DNA from: Hirudinaria manillensis
Lineage: Eukaryota > Annelida > Clitellata > Hirudinida > Hirudinidae
Direction of reading: 5' to 3'
Assembly: GCA_034509925.1 (NCBI GenBank)
Contig: CM067535.1
Location: 2,980,501 to 3,044,500 of the forward strand
Length of the DNA: 64,000 bases
Part shown: piece by piece, positions 29,133 through 40,227 of the stretch
Numbering within the stretch: position 1 is the first letter of the stretch
How the letters are laid out: every line of letters begins with the position of its first letter
Translations under genes and position numbers: made by a program
Notes under the pieces: generated by a model
The model's input: only the letters and a program-made list of their open reading frames with translations
Databases searched by the model: none
Told to the model about the DNA's origin: nothing

Positions 29133-32100
29133 TCAACAACTGGAGAGAATGTGTTTTTTAAGAAGGGATTTAAACAGAGAGGAACTGTTTAAAGAAGTAA
29201 GGGATAATGGCAGAGAAGAGAACAAAAATGGACCTTTACAACATATGGATAATTTTTTGAAGGTGGTACGGGAAAATTCAGATCTAAATTGATTGGATGA
29301 TCTAAGATTGTAAGAGTGGATATCTGAGGATTTGGAAAGCATATTACTAAAGGCAGAAGGCAGCAAGTTATGTTCATAATTATACGTAAAGAGGCAAGTT
29401 TGGAATTTATTGATCTGATAAATATTCAAAAAACCATTTGAAATGAAGAAGTCCTTTGTGTGAGCACGTGGATGGAGGCGAAACATAATCCTGATTATTC
29501 TTTTTTGAAGAGTGAGTAGATGGGTGAGTTTAGAGGGATAGCTAGATGCCCAAGCTATATTACAATAGATGAGATAGGGATAGATTAATGAATAGTACAG
29601 CATAGTAAGAATTTTTCTATCAACAAATGAACTGATTTTTGATATGACTCCAATGTTTTTTGAAATTTTGGTGGCAACATAATTGATGTGGAAAGACCAG
29701 TTTAATTTCTCATCGATAATAATGCCGAGGAATTTGGTGGACGTAACATGTTTAATCTGTTCTATCCTTGTTCTTTGAACAAAACAGCATAAAGTTTTTT
29801 CAATATTTAAAGATAACTTATTGGCGCGAAACCATATGTCAACATTAGTTAACTCCCTATTAATGGTAATAATCAATTCATTAAGATTTTTGCCAGAGGC
29901 AAATACATTAGTATTGTAATATCCCGGGGTCCTCAAACTAATTATAGAAGGTCAGGTTTATTGAAAGTTGTCAGATGGCTTGGAAGATGTACAATGCTCG
30001 AATGTCTAAGTCTTGAAATCTGCTGTTTCTCTAACTCTCGCTCTGCTTTCCGAGATAAATCCATTTGACGAGGTACATAACCAAAGAGTCTGAATAGTAC
30101 CAATTAATTAATTATAAAATTATATTAAATTTAATTAATTACTAAATTAATTAATCGGCAATATAATTTTAATTTTTCTTCAATTTACTGGATCTAGGGA
30201 TCCAACAGTATCATCCGCAAATAACAAAAATGAAAGCAATGATGAGTAATTGTGTAGGTCGTTAATATAAATGATAAATAGTGAAAAAATGAGAAAAATG
30301 AGTGAAAAATGAAAAAGGACCAAGAATAGAACCTTGGGGAACACCACAAGTTACGTCACTGAACAACGATCTAGACCCATTAAATTCTGTCAATTGTTTA
30401 CGACCCGCCAAATAACTTGCAAACCATTTGAAAACGCAGCCACGCAAGCCATAATAATAGAGTTTTGACAAAAGTATCTCATGATTTACGGTGTCAAATG
30501 CTTTAGATAGGTCAAGAAACACACCAATGGTGAACTCACCACGGTCTAGAGCGTCAGCGATTCTGGAATGAAGTAACAACAAAGGCATATATGTAGAGTG
30601 ATTTTTTCGAAATCCGAATTGTTTGTTGTTAAGGAGACTGAACTTTGATAAGAAGATTTCCACTCGACGATATACTGCCTTTTCAAAAATTTTAGAAAAA
30701 TATGGCAGGATTGAGATAGGTCTGTAATTGCAGATCTTGTTCAAATCACCAGATTTATGCAATGGAATCACTTTGGCCAATTCTAAGTCATCAGGAACAT
30801 TCCCCGTTAACAAAGAACAATTAATTAGAGAGCTGAGGGTGTCCGAGATCAATGAGATGAATTCACCAGCAATGCAAGGATCAACACCATCAAGACCACA
30901 ACTATGGGAGGTCTTCAATTCTTTGAGTATTTGAATGATCTCATCTGCCGAAACAGGGAAAAAAACATTGTGGGGGTGGAAGATCTCGTGAGGAATTTAT
31001 AGAAGGACTTGGATGAAGGAATGATTTTCTTTGCCAAGTTTGGTCCAAGATCGGAAAAATATTTGTTGAATTTTTCGGCTATTGCAATTGGAGAGTTTAT
31101 TTCGCACCCGTCGACCGAGTAAAATATGTCGGGAGCTACAGCTGGTTTGCTCCCTCTGGACAAAATACTTTTTATGATATTCCAAGTACCCTTTGGATTT
31201 CCTTGATGACTCTGGAATCTTGATGAGAAGTGCTGACGAATTATGGCCTGCTTGATAGTTTTGAATTTGTTTCTGTAATTTGAAAATTTGATTTTATTTT
31301 CTGGAGTTGGATTCTTTAGATATGTCTTGTACAGATTTCTTTTTACTTTACAAGATTTTAGGAGAGCAGGGGTCATCCATTCCTGTCTTTTCATTCCCGA
31401 TCGGGAGCCGACGATTTCCAAGGGAAAACAATGATTATATAGATTTTGATATTTCGATATAAAAAGTTGATAGGCGTGAGATATATTTTGGGATTCACAC
31501 TCTATGGTCACATCGGACCAATCCTCCGCAGTCAAGCTTTCTTTAAATTTCAGTTTAGCTTGTTTATTCTGTCTTCTACGCAGTATTGGGGGCCCCACTA
31601 TTTTTACAATCTCATGCAGTTTAATATTGATGTAGAGAGGGAGGTGATCCGAAATGTCATCAATAACTATTTTGGGAAAGCATTTGCTGAGGGAGATATT
31701 TGTGAAGATATTGTCTATGAGAGTGGCAGATGAGGGTCCAATTCTTGTGGATTTGAGGAATGCAGGCATCATGAGAAAAGAGTGGAGGATGTTTAAAAAT
31801 TCATTGGTGGGTTGACTGCTTTCAATTGCTAATAGGTTAATGTTAAAGTCGCCCATTATTATTGCCTTTCTGTTGTCTTTGATTGTGTAAGAAAGGAATT
31901 CTGAAAATTCTTTGTTAAAAAATTTTAAGCTGTTTCTAGGTGGGCGATAGATAATGGCTACAATGATGTTCTCTCCTCTGCGTTGGCTGATTGAAATTAG
32001 AAGATATTCAAAGCTTTCAAATTTCCAGTAACTCGTGTCAATGAGATTAAATTTAATGTTGTCTTGGAGAAAAAAGCCAACGCCTCCTCCTAGGCTCCGA

Positions 32101-32381
32101 TCCCTGTTTTTCGAAACAAATTTGTAACCATTAATAGCAGGTACAGGATCACACTCTTTCAGCCATGTTTCACTGACACCCAGGATCTCTGCATGACAAG
32201 AAGACAACAACAATTCCACTTCCTGGAGTTTATTTGAGATGCTTCTGCAGTTAATATGCATCAAAGAAAAGTCTGATTTACATATTTCGGCCATATCTTT
32301 GGTTGTGACATAATTTGAAACCTCGTAAAACTCCGGCAAGTATGCATCCGGGTCAGATGAAGAAAAATCAAAATCCGCCAT
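29133..32381 (-). pseudogene. LINE ORF2, frameshifted and LTR-disrupted
   Basis: The endonuclease part (30915-32381) shows LMHINCRSI, GVSETWLKE, YRPPR, IMGDFNINLL and SDHLP. The reverse transcriptase starts after a frameshift near 30915 (SHSCGLDGVDP, YRPISILPYFSK, LDLSKAFDTVNH, GVPQGSILGPFS). The catalytic segment LFADDT at about 30208-30228 is split by the solo LTR 29915-30207, and the C-terminal part continues at 29133-29914. A second frame problem lies near 30262-30330. It is inactive. Confidence 0.88.
29915..30207 (-). repeat. Solo LTR inserted in the LINE catalytic motif
   Basis: Minus orientation, TGTAATATCCCGGGG ... GGGATCCAACA, flanked by GTAT at 29911-29914 and 30208-30211. It separates the FADD catalytic residues of ORF2 from the downstream coding part, so it arrived after the LINE. 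Confidence 0.95.
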
Positions 32382-32599
32382 TTTTCATACTTTCTTGGTA
32401 CTTGTTGATGAATCTACAGTCTTTCCAGACAAAGAATGCATTATAAGACTTACTTATATCATCCAAAACTGTTGAAACATAGTCTAAATTGCCGGGGTTA
32501 ATAATGGAGACGAATGAAACTGAAAATAAATCCTCAAAAAAAAAAAACCCCAAGATGAGAGGAAAAGAAAAATAAACCACAGACATCAACCAGATGAGG

Positions 32600-33319
32600 T
32601 TAGTATTTCTCCAAATCCATGAGGTTGTGAACTCGAGTTGGCCCCGAGTTTTCACTTCTCTTGAAATAAACTTGACCACTCCATGTCCATGTCGATGATA
32701 ACTTTTTATCCTTTACAAGTCTCCTGGCTTTGGCAAAGATCTCTGAGTTTGACTTGGTTAAGTGCTCGTTGATGTAAATCTTTGACGATTTCTTTTTGTG
32801 CAGGGATTTTCTCAGAGCAAATACTCTGTCTCTGACCATCTTTGAAGCGAAGGTGACAACTATTGGACGAGGTCCACTTTTGCTGGGGATCCTGTACCCA
32901 GAGTGAATGTCGCTCTCTGAAATATCTACGCCGAGTTTTGACTTGCAGCAATTGACAACTGCCCGGACTGTGTCTCTTCGATTCATACCTTGATCCCGAC
33001 TTGGCTTCTCGCCTGAGGAAGTAGCGACCACCCCGGCCAAAGAAGCATCAGGTATTCCGTGGAATACCAGATTGTTGGCTCTCAGCTGGGTTTCGACTGC
33101 GTCTATCCTCGCCTTTAGGCGATTGTTGTCCTCGCTGAGCTCGTTCACCCTTCCAATCAATGCATTCATTTCTTCTTTGACCGCAGATTTAACCAGTCCA
33201 GGCATCTCCTCTCTGATCAACTCCCTTATGGACTTCAAAATCTTTGCCTTTATTTTGTCAGCTAAATTATCAATTGTGGCCTCTTCGAATTCCTCGCATT
33301 TTACGTTCTTTCGTGACAT
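32600..33319 (-). CDS. LINE ORF1 (second subfamily)
   Basis: 239 codons from ATG (MSRKNVKCEE) to a stop, intact. Residues about 15-95 form a helical coiled coil (EEMNALIGRVNELSEDNNRL, QLRANNLVFHGIP). A region of the ORF1p RRM type follows, with RDTVRAVVNCCKSKLGV, GYRIPSKSGPRPIVVTF and KIYINEHLT. The C-terminal WTWSGQVYFKR resembles the final domain of such proteins. It should bind element RNA. It does not overlap ORF2, which begins about 220 bp downstream. Confidence 0.85.
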   Translation of the reverse strand: MSRKNVKCEEFEEATIDNLADKIKAKILKSIRELIREEMPGLVKSAVKEEMNALIGRVNELSEDNNRLKARIDAVETQLRANNLVFHGIPDASLAGVVATSSGEKPSRDQGMNRRDTVRAVVNCCKSKLGVDISESDIHSGYRIPSKSGPRPIVVTFASKMVRDRVFALRKSLHKKKSSKIYINEHLTKSNSEIFAKARRLVKDKKLSSTWTWSGQVYFKRSENSGPTRVHNLMDLEKY

Positions 33320-33530
33320 TTTACAGGGGAGTGTCGTGAATACTAAACAACGGAACAAACGAAGGCCATGCAAAACAATCACTTGTCTCGAAAATTTAAG
33401 CACCGGCAAGAAGCGAAAAACGACGACGAGTCAAACAATATAACTGTTATCGAGTTTTTTCAATGAAAAACACCAGAAAAAACCGAATTAGTAGCAAGCC
33501 ACAACATTTGACCCTTCCCACTCGCTTGCT

Positions 33531-34480
33531 CGCTCACTCTCGAAATCCCGAGCACTCCCTTCTTTTTATCTCCAATGGAGCCAAAACATCTCCAGGCTCC
33601 ACTGACAGCTGATTCCATGGGCTCCGCTGGTAAATCCGCGGACTCCTCCGAAGACTCCATAGGTCCATTTGATCTCAAGGGCGCCGCCGGCAAATCCACG
33701 GGCTCCTCGGAAGACTCCACCCGCTCCAGTACCAAATCCGTGCGCTCCATCGGCAACTCAACGTGCCTCATCAGTAACTCCTCGGGCTTCACCAACAATC
33801 CACAGGGTCCACCGGCAAATCCATGGGCTCCTCCGAAGGCTCTATTTTATCCACTAACACTTCCGTGAGCTCTCTATGCCCTGATGACGGCTCGACCTGA
33901 TCTGATGATTCCATGTGTTCCAATGGCGACTCTTCTGACTTCGCCATCACGGACAGAGTTTCTGGAGACACGCACGCACTGTGGTCGGATGTGCCTTCTA
34001 GGGACTCCATCTCAATGCTGCCAGAAACCGAATCCTTAACCATGGATTTGATTTGTTCTTCGTTGGGATCCTTTTTGCAGAGTTCCTCTCCTAGTTCCTC
34101 GCATCACGGAAATATCTTTTTGCTCTTCTCGGTAGAGTTTCCACCCGAAACCAACGAGGCATCATGACACAGAACCGCTGTGTCTTCCAAAACGCCCCTA
34201 ACACTCCTCCTTAACTCATCTCTGGTCTTTTTCATAAAATTACAAAATTCTTTAATTTCATCCAGTTTTGCGACAAATATTTTCTTGAATTCATAATCCT
34301 CCGGGTCATGGCCATTCTCTGTCAGCCATGCCCCAAGTCGCTCCTGCAAATCGGCTTTTCGGCCTTTCTAATCCAGGCCTCGATTTCTCAATTCTTGTTT
34401 CAATTGAGACACTTCCAATTCTTCCAAGTACAAGATCATCTTTCACTTTTAAGTAATAAAGCCTATACCTTAGTTTGCTC
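33531..34480 (-). pseudogene. Gag-like ORF remnant of element ii
   Basis: Minus-strand frames at 33460-33798, 33789-34043, 34104-34349 and about 34250-34450 correspond to successive parts of the element iii ORF. They contain a SAP-like N-terminus (QELRNRGLD, then a stop), a DELRRSVRG repeat, SGSIEMESLEGTSDHSACVS, and the acidic LPVD/LPAE repeats. Several frameshifts and stops interrupt it. Confidence 0.75.
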
Positions 34481-34812
34481 TTGGATTCCCCTTCAACTCT
34501 AGATCCCACTCCTGACACCAATGTAATAACCCGGGGTCCTCAAACTAATTTTGATAGGTCAGGCATATTGAAAGTGTTCAGACGGCTTTGGATGCTATTC
34601 AATGCCTAATTGTCCAGGTCTTGGAATCTGCTAATTCTCTCGCTCTCTGCTTTCGCTCGCCTTCCTTTTTCTGATTACATAATTTGTTAAGGTTCCTAAC
34701 CAAACCTAACCAAAGAGTATGAATAGTTCTAAACATTAATTAATTTTTAATTTATTTTATTCGCCATATAATTTTAATAATTCGTTAATTATCTATATTC
34801 AGGGTTATAACA

Positions 34813-35794
34813 TTATTATACAATTATTTTTGAAGCTCTTCGGAATTTCTAAATTTAGGTTACACATTTAATAGGATTTATACTATGTTGCACTAAAATC
34901 ATAATTTAGATCAAAAATAAATTTGATCCCATTATTTAATTTGTCATATTATTCATATAATAAAGCGTAAACCTACTTCGCAAAACTGCTACAGTCTGTA
35001 TTGACAAAATAATTACATAAATATGTCTCGAATACATTCTCTTTAATCTGATTAAATTTATTGATACCAATTGGGGAGTCCGATCAATTTTGAAATTTAT
35101 AATTGCTAAGTGTTATTTTTGGATTCTTATCTCATCATTTAAATTTGATGTATTAGTAGAGATAAAGCCAATTTGATTTTGAATTGACGCTTTTGAAGTT
35201 ATTTTATTTCTACAAAATTTATTTTATTGATTTTATTTCGATATAAATTATAATGTTTATATCTAAAATTTTGATTGTCAATATATAGCACATACAAGTG
35301 ACTCAATTATATCTTCTGTATTATTGATATTCATTGGCAAGACCAAATCATTTGCAATTTATAAATGCTTGAATTAAATTTTGTTTCTCATTCATTAGAT
35401 TGATGTATTTTTGTTGATAAATCCGTATTAATCTCGAAGTATCTCTTCCAAAGAAATGTTGTTGCTAGAAGTTATCATGACCATTTGACTTGACAAAGTC
35501 AAGTGCATAGCCTTAGCTATATTTAGTGAACCATGAAGACTACATCGCAGTGTTACTTATCTGAATTTATATTGGTTATTACTCTATGACAGTTTGATGT
35601 ATTTGTATGTAGGAATGGTCGACATAAAATCATAATATTAATAACTAAAATATGCTTGTTCTAATGCTTAAGATATATATCCATAATCTTCATATGCAAT
35701 TGAAACAATTCCAAATGATCTCCACATTTTGTCTAAGAATATAAATATTGCATTGATAATATTGATGAAAGAGTTAGGTTTGACAGTAAGATAT
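34813..35794. other. Duplicated non-coding spacer with an empty LINE and LTR site
   Basis: There is no gene. 35105-35345 matches the flanks of the LINE at 9226-13610 and of the solo LTR 13800-14064 without either insertion. 35345-35790 matches 14069-14550. 34960-35070 is found in inverted orientation at about 54200-54600. Confidence 0.7.
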
Positions 35795-37637
35795 TGTAAT
35801 AACCCGGGGTCCTCAAACTAATTATAGAAGGTCAGGTTTATTGAAAGTTGTCAGATGGCTTGGAAGATGTAAAATGCTCGAATGTCTAAGTCTTGAAATC
35901 TGCTGTTTCTCTAACTCTCGCTCTACTTTCCGAGATAAATCCATTTGTCAAGGTACATAACCAAAGAGTCTGAATAGCACCAATTAATTAATTCTCAAAT
36001 TATATTGCCACTAAATTTAATTAATTATTAAATTAATTAATCGGCAATATAATTTTAATTATTCTTCAATTTATTGGATCTAGGGATCCAACACTGCCCC
36101 CTCCTTAAATCTGTTCGTCCCGAACAGACATCTATTCCCATTTTCATTTTTACTCTAGGAATAGGATCCGATCTTCCAACAATCTCATGGCTGCAAATTC
36201 CAGATCCATTTGCTTTGCCATCTTCTGGGATTTCTGTTTCACCCCCTTTACTTCTGCGTCCCGCAAGTTTCAGTCGCGGAACATCGCCATGTCTATGCTC
36301 AACCTCCTGCTCCACCATGTCGCCAGATCTCAGACTCTCTACAGGATCACCTGCTCCATTTTCCTTGCTAGGCACTCTCCCGAAATCCCGAGCACTCCCT
36401 TCTGTTATTTCCAATGGAGCCGAAACATCAGCTGGTAAATCCATGGGTTGTTCTGTCGACTCTACTTGTTCCACCATCAAATCCGTGCTCTCCACCGGCA
36501 ACTCCACGTGACTCATCAGTAACTCCTCGGGCTGCACCAACAACTCCATATGATCCACCGGCAATCCCACAGGCTCCTCCGAAAGTTCCACTTGCTCCAC
36601 TAAAACCTCCGTGAGCTCTCTGGGCCCTGCTGACGACTCGACCTGATCTGAAAACTCTATGGGCGCCAACGTCGAGCTCTCTATGTCTGCCATCACGCAC
36701 AGAGTTTCTGGAGACACGCACGCACTGTGGTTGGATGTGCCTTCTAATGACTCCATCCCAATGCTGCCAGAAACAGAACTTGGAACATCAGAACTCTTCT
36801 CAGCAGAGTTTCCACCAGAAACCAAAGAGGCATCCTGACGCGGAACCGCTGTGCCTTTCAAATCGCCCCTAATAATCCTCCTAGAGTCCTCTGCTAACTT
36901 TCTCCGAAACTTACTATATTCGGACTCGAATTCAAAAGAACCAACAGGACTCTTCTCGGTAGAGTTTCCATCAGAAACCAAAGAGGCATCCTGGCGCGGA
37001 ACCGCTCTGCCTTTCAAATCGCCCCTAATACTCCTCCTCAACTCATCTACGGACTTTTTCATAAAATCAAGAAATTTATCCATTTCTTAATGGAATGGAT
37101 CCTCGAATTCGTATTCCTCCGGGTCATGGCCATTCTCTGTCAGCCATGCCCCAAGTCGCTCTCGTATCTCAGCTTTCGTGCCTTTCCAATCCAGGCCACG
37201 ATCTCTCAATTCTTGTCTCAATCGAGGCACGTACAATTCATCCAAGTACTTCGGCATCCTTCACTTTTCAACTAAACAAGCTTCTACCTTGGTTACTTTT
37301 GGACACCCTTTAACTCTAAATCCCACTCCTGACACCAATGTAATAACCCGGGGTCCTCAAACTAATTATAGAAGGTCAGGTTTATTGAAAGTTGTCAGAT
37401 GGCTTGGAAGATGTAAAATGCTCGAATGTCTAAGTCTTGAAATCTGCTGTTTCTCTAACTCTCGTTCTACTTTCCGAGATAAATCCATTTGTCAAGTTAC
37501 ATAACCAAAGAGTCTGAATAGCACCAATTAATTAATTCTCAAATTATATTGCCACTAAATTTAATTAATTATTAAATTAATTAATCGGCAATATAATTTT
37601 AATTATTCTTCAATTTATTGGATCTAGGGATCCAACA
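35795..37637 (-). mobile_element. Non-autonomous LTR element iii, complete and young
   Basis: LTRs 35795-36093 and 37339-37637 are both 299 bp and differ, by eye, at two positions, so the insertion is recent. ATAT duplications lie at 35791-35794 and 37638-37641. The empty site is visible at about 47000-47025. The primer site is at 37320-37337 (reverse) and the hairpin and purine tract at 36094-36127. It has no pol. It is the reference copy for the short family. Confidence 0.96.
36055..37083 (-). CDS. Element iii acidic-repeat ORF (Gag-derived?)
   Basis: 342 codons on the minus strand, ending inside the 3' LTR. It is preceded in the same frame by 37084-37260, which encodes a SAP-like segment (YLDELYVPRLRQELRDRGLD, KAEIRERLGAWL); a single TAA at about 37087 separates them. 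Within the ORF, a block ending SLVSxGNSxEKS is present twice, each after an RGDLKG/AVPRQDA stretch. Then come SGSIGMESLEGTS and HSACVSPETLCVMAD, followed by about six degenerate repeats of EP(V/M)LPVxxxELLVQPEELL type, and a basic C-terminus. The SAP part resembles the Gag start of the gypsy element at 63000-63133. I recognise no enzyme. It may package the RNA, but this is inference. Confidence 0.7.
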   Translation of the reverse strand: MDKFLDFMKKSVDELRRSIRGDLKGRAVPRQDASLVSDGNSTEKSPVGSFEFESEYSKFRRKLAEDSRRIIRGDLKGTAVPRQDASLVSGGNSAEKSSDVPSSVSGSIGMESLEGTSNHSACVSPETLCVMADIESSTLAPIEFSDQVESSAGPRELTEVLVEQVELSEEPVGLPVDHMELLVQPEELLMSHVELPVESTDLMVEQVESTEQPMDLPADVSAPLEITEGSARDFGRVPSKENGAGDPVESLRSGDMVEQEVEHRHGDVPRLKLAGRRSKGGETEIPEDGKANGSGICSHEIVGRSDPIPRVKMKMGIDVCSGRTDLRRGQCWIPRSNKLKNN

Positions 37638-37641
37638 ATAT

Positions 37642-39268
37642 TAATGTTAATTGTAATATAACATGCAGTAGATCATTCCAAGTAAATTGCGACAAAGACT
37701 TAAAAAGTAAGTTGTCAATGTATCTTAGGGGCATACCTAAGCAATGTTAGATTCTTTGTAACAAATTTAGAATATCGCGACTAGAGAAAATTTTTACTTC
37801 AAACAATATTAACCATCTCATACCCACTCCATCAAACAATGGCGTAAGCTTCCTATCTTATACATTGTACATTGACCCTCCTCTGACAGAAGCATTTTTA
37901 CAAATCAGTTCAAAGACATGACATTAAATATTATAAATTGCTCATCATCTACATCTGTATGAACGTTATCTTGGAAAATGCAAATCAAACCTAAATTACA
38001 GTGTACAAGTAATCCGAGTGATTTGTAAACTTGATTTCCATGATGGGCCGTGTCATAAATAAATTTTAGTTTGTCAAAATAGAATCTTCAATTATTTGCA
38101 ACGTGTTTTATATTGTAGTATATATTATCTGTTGGTGATGACCGTGATGACGATGGTGATAATGATGATAACTTGATAACTTGATTGAAGAATAAAGGAG
38201 TCAACTTATTTTTAATCGAAGAGCGAATTGATGGCTGAGCTGTCGAGAAACACATTTTAAAACAGCCGATGACTGGTTGCATAAATCACATCATCAATCA
38301 CAACAAGAGTGATTGTCATTGAATAATATCTGTCATTTGATAATCTCATATATTTAAATTACATTACTTTCATACGTTTAAAATTGCTCAAAACCGTCGT
38401 CATTTAAAATGTCGCCCGAAGAGAAGTGTCCTCGGGCCACTGCCAGCTTGATACAACATCTACAAGATAAGTATCAAAAGATTTATGTATAAATTATCAT
38501 TTATTGAAAAATCAACATCTCGTATCTGAGTCCAACATTATTTTATCTCCACTTTTTTCCTGCGGATATCAATATTGCATTGATAATATTGATCAAAGAG
38601 ATAGGTTTGACAGTAAGGTATTAGCATTAATTGTAATATAACATGCAATAGATCATTGCAAAAACAAAGTCTTATAAATTAGTATGTAAATATGTCGTAG
38701 GTGCTTACTTAAGCAATGCTAGAATCTTTGAAGCAAACTTAAATCACGCTTAGAGAAAATTTCTACTTCACAAAATATTAGCCATTTCAAACCACTCCTT
38801 CATAGTTCCATATATATTAAATTATGATGTAAGCTTCCAATCACATATTCTTACTCCGCTCTTCTATGCAAAAACATTTATAGAAGCAATTCCAAACCTA
38901 TGACATTAGATTAAATTATTTAAACTGCTCATAGTCTAATAATGTTATCCTGGAATATGCAAATCACACTATACAATATACAAATAATTTCAGTTATGGT
39001 ACACTTGATATTTATACTGGGCCCTGCCATGTATTGTTCATGAGGTCATCATAATTTTTTAATTGATGACAGCTTAAAGAACTGCATATTCAAATTATTC
39101 AAAATGATGCCTCCCTAGTTCAGCATGATTTCCATTTATGCATCTGATATTTCATAAATCATACAAAATAAAATTGCTTCACGATGATAAATTTCCGCGA
39201 CCCTTACTTTTATTTCAAAATCCTGGTCAAACCTTATGCTAAACTTTTTTTCTTTTCATAGGTTTTAC
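37642..39268. other. Non-coding spacer, multiply duplicated
   Basis: No gene is visible. 37642-38075 resembles 14555-14750 and 47020-47345; 38330-38450 resembles 50-165; 38570-38760 is a second copy of the GCAGTAGATCAT/CTTAAGCAATG block; 39100-39260 resembles 15590-15720. A minus-strand frame at 38088-38282 is unsupported. Confidence 0.55.
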
Positions 39269-39272
39269 ATAT

Positions 39273-40041
39273 TGTAATAACCCGGGATCATCAAACTAAT
39301 TATGTTAATTATTTCATCTCCATCTCATTGTTGCCAGAAACTGTATCTGGAACCACGGATATGATTTGTTCTTTGTTGGGACCCTTTTTCCAGAGTTCCT
39401 CTCCTAGTTCCTCGCAACATGGAAGTACCACTTTTACCACAATATAACCATCAGAATTCTTCTTGGAATAGTTTTTACTCGAAACCAACGGGCATGCCGA
39501 CACGGAATCGCTGTGTCTTCCAAAATGCACCCAAAACTTCTCTTCCACTCATCTCTGCTCTTCTTCAGAAATTGACTAAACTCATCCATTTTTTATAAAA
39601 TCGATCCTCGAATTCGTATTCCTTTGAGTCATGGCCATTCTCTATCAGCCATGCCCCTAGTCGTTCCCGTATCTCAGCCTTCGTACCTTTCCAATCCAGG
39701 CCTCGAACACTCAATTCTGGTCTCAATTGAGGCATATACAATTCATCCAAAATCAATCTCACTCCTGACACCAATATACTAACCCGGGGTCCTCAAACTA
39801 ATTGGGGAAGTTCAGGTTTATTGAAAGTGTTCAGATGGAAGAAGATATACAATGCTCAATTGTCTATGTATTGGAATCTGCTATTTCTCTTACTATCGCT
39901 CTCCTTTTCTTGATTACACTATTTGTCGTGGTTCACAACCAAAAACTCTGAATAGACTCTGAACATGAATTAATTATTAAATTAATTAATTATCAATACA
40001 ATTTAATTATTCATTAATTATCTGGATCCAGGGATCCAAAA
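39273..40041 (-). mobile_element. Non-autonomous LTR element iv, internally deleted
   Basis: ATAT flanks at 39269-39272 and 40042-40045. The 3' LTR is reduced to about 30 bp (39273-39303), followed by the N-terminal part of the Gag-like ORF (39309-39774, SAP-like LRPELSVRGLD and KAEIRERLGAWL). The primer site is at about 39756-39773 with one mismatch, and the 5' LTR is 39775-40041. Most of the interior and of one LTR is deleted. Confidence 0.88.
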
Positions 40042-40227
40042 ATATTCAAGTTAATTATAACATTTTTCTTGCAATAGTATAATACATTAAATATAATTAC
40101 ACATTGCAATGTTACATATTATTATAAAATATGTTAAAAGATCGAATTGATGTTTTATGCAAGCACCATTGATTTCAGTTTGTATTGCCAATTCCTGTTG
40201 GAAAACTAATAAAATCGAAAACTCTTG

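Larger units (their letters stand above)
28787..33530 (-). mobile_element. Second APE-type LINE subfamily, nested in element ii
   Basis: A minus-strand two-ORF LINE of about 4.45 kb without the solo LTR at 29915-30207. It differs clearly in sequence from the 9226-13610 family. The 3' end has GAATAAACGAATTC and then repeats of CTAGTTC on plus (about 28786-28807) instead of a long poly(A). It is broken by a frameshift near 30918 and by the LTR. Confidence 0.88.
28311..34812 (-). mobile_element. Non-autonomous LTR element ii, interrupted by a LINE
   Basis: LTRs are 28311-28630 (3') and 34522-34812 (5'), minus strand. The primer site is at 34503-34520 (reverse) and the hairpin and purine tract at 28631-28664. 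The interior is split by a LINE between about 28787 and 33530; the element's coding part continues from 33531 to 34480. LTR ends are mutated and no clear target duplication remains, so it is an older copy. Confidence 0.88.
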
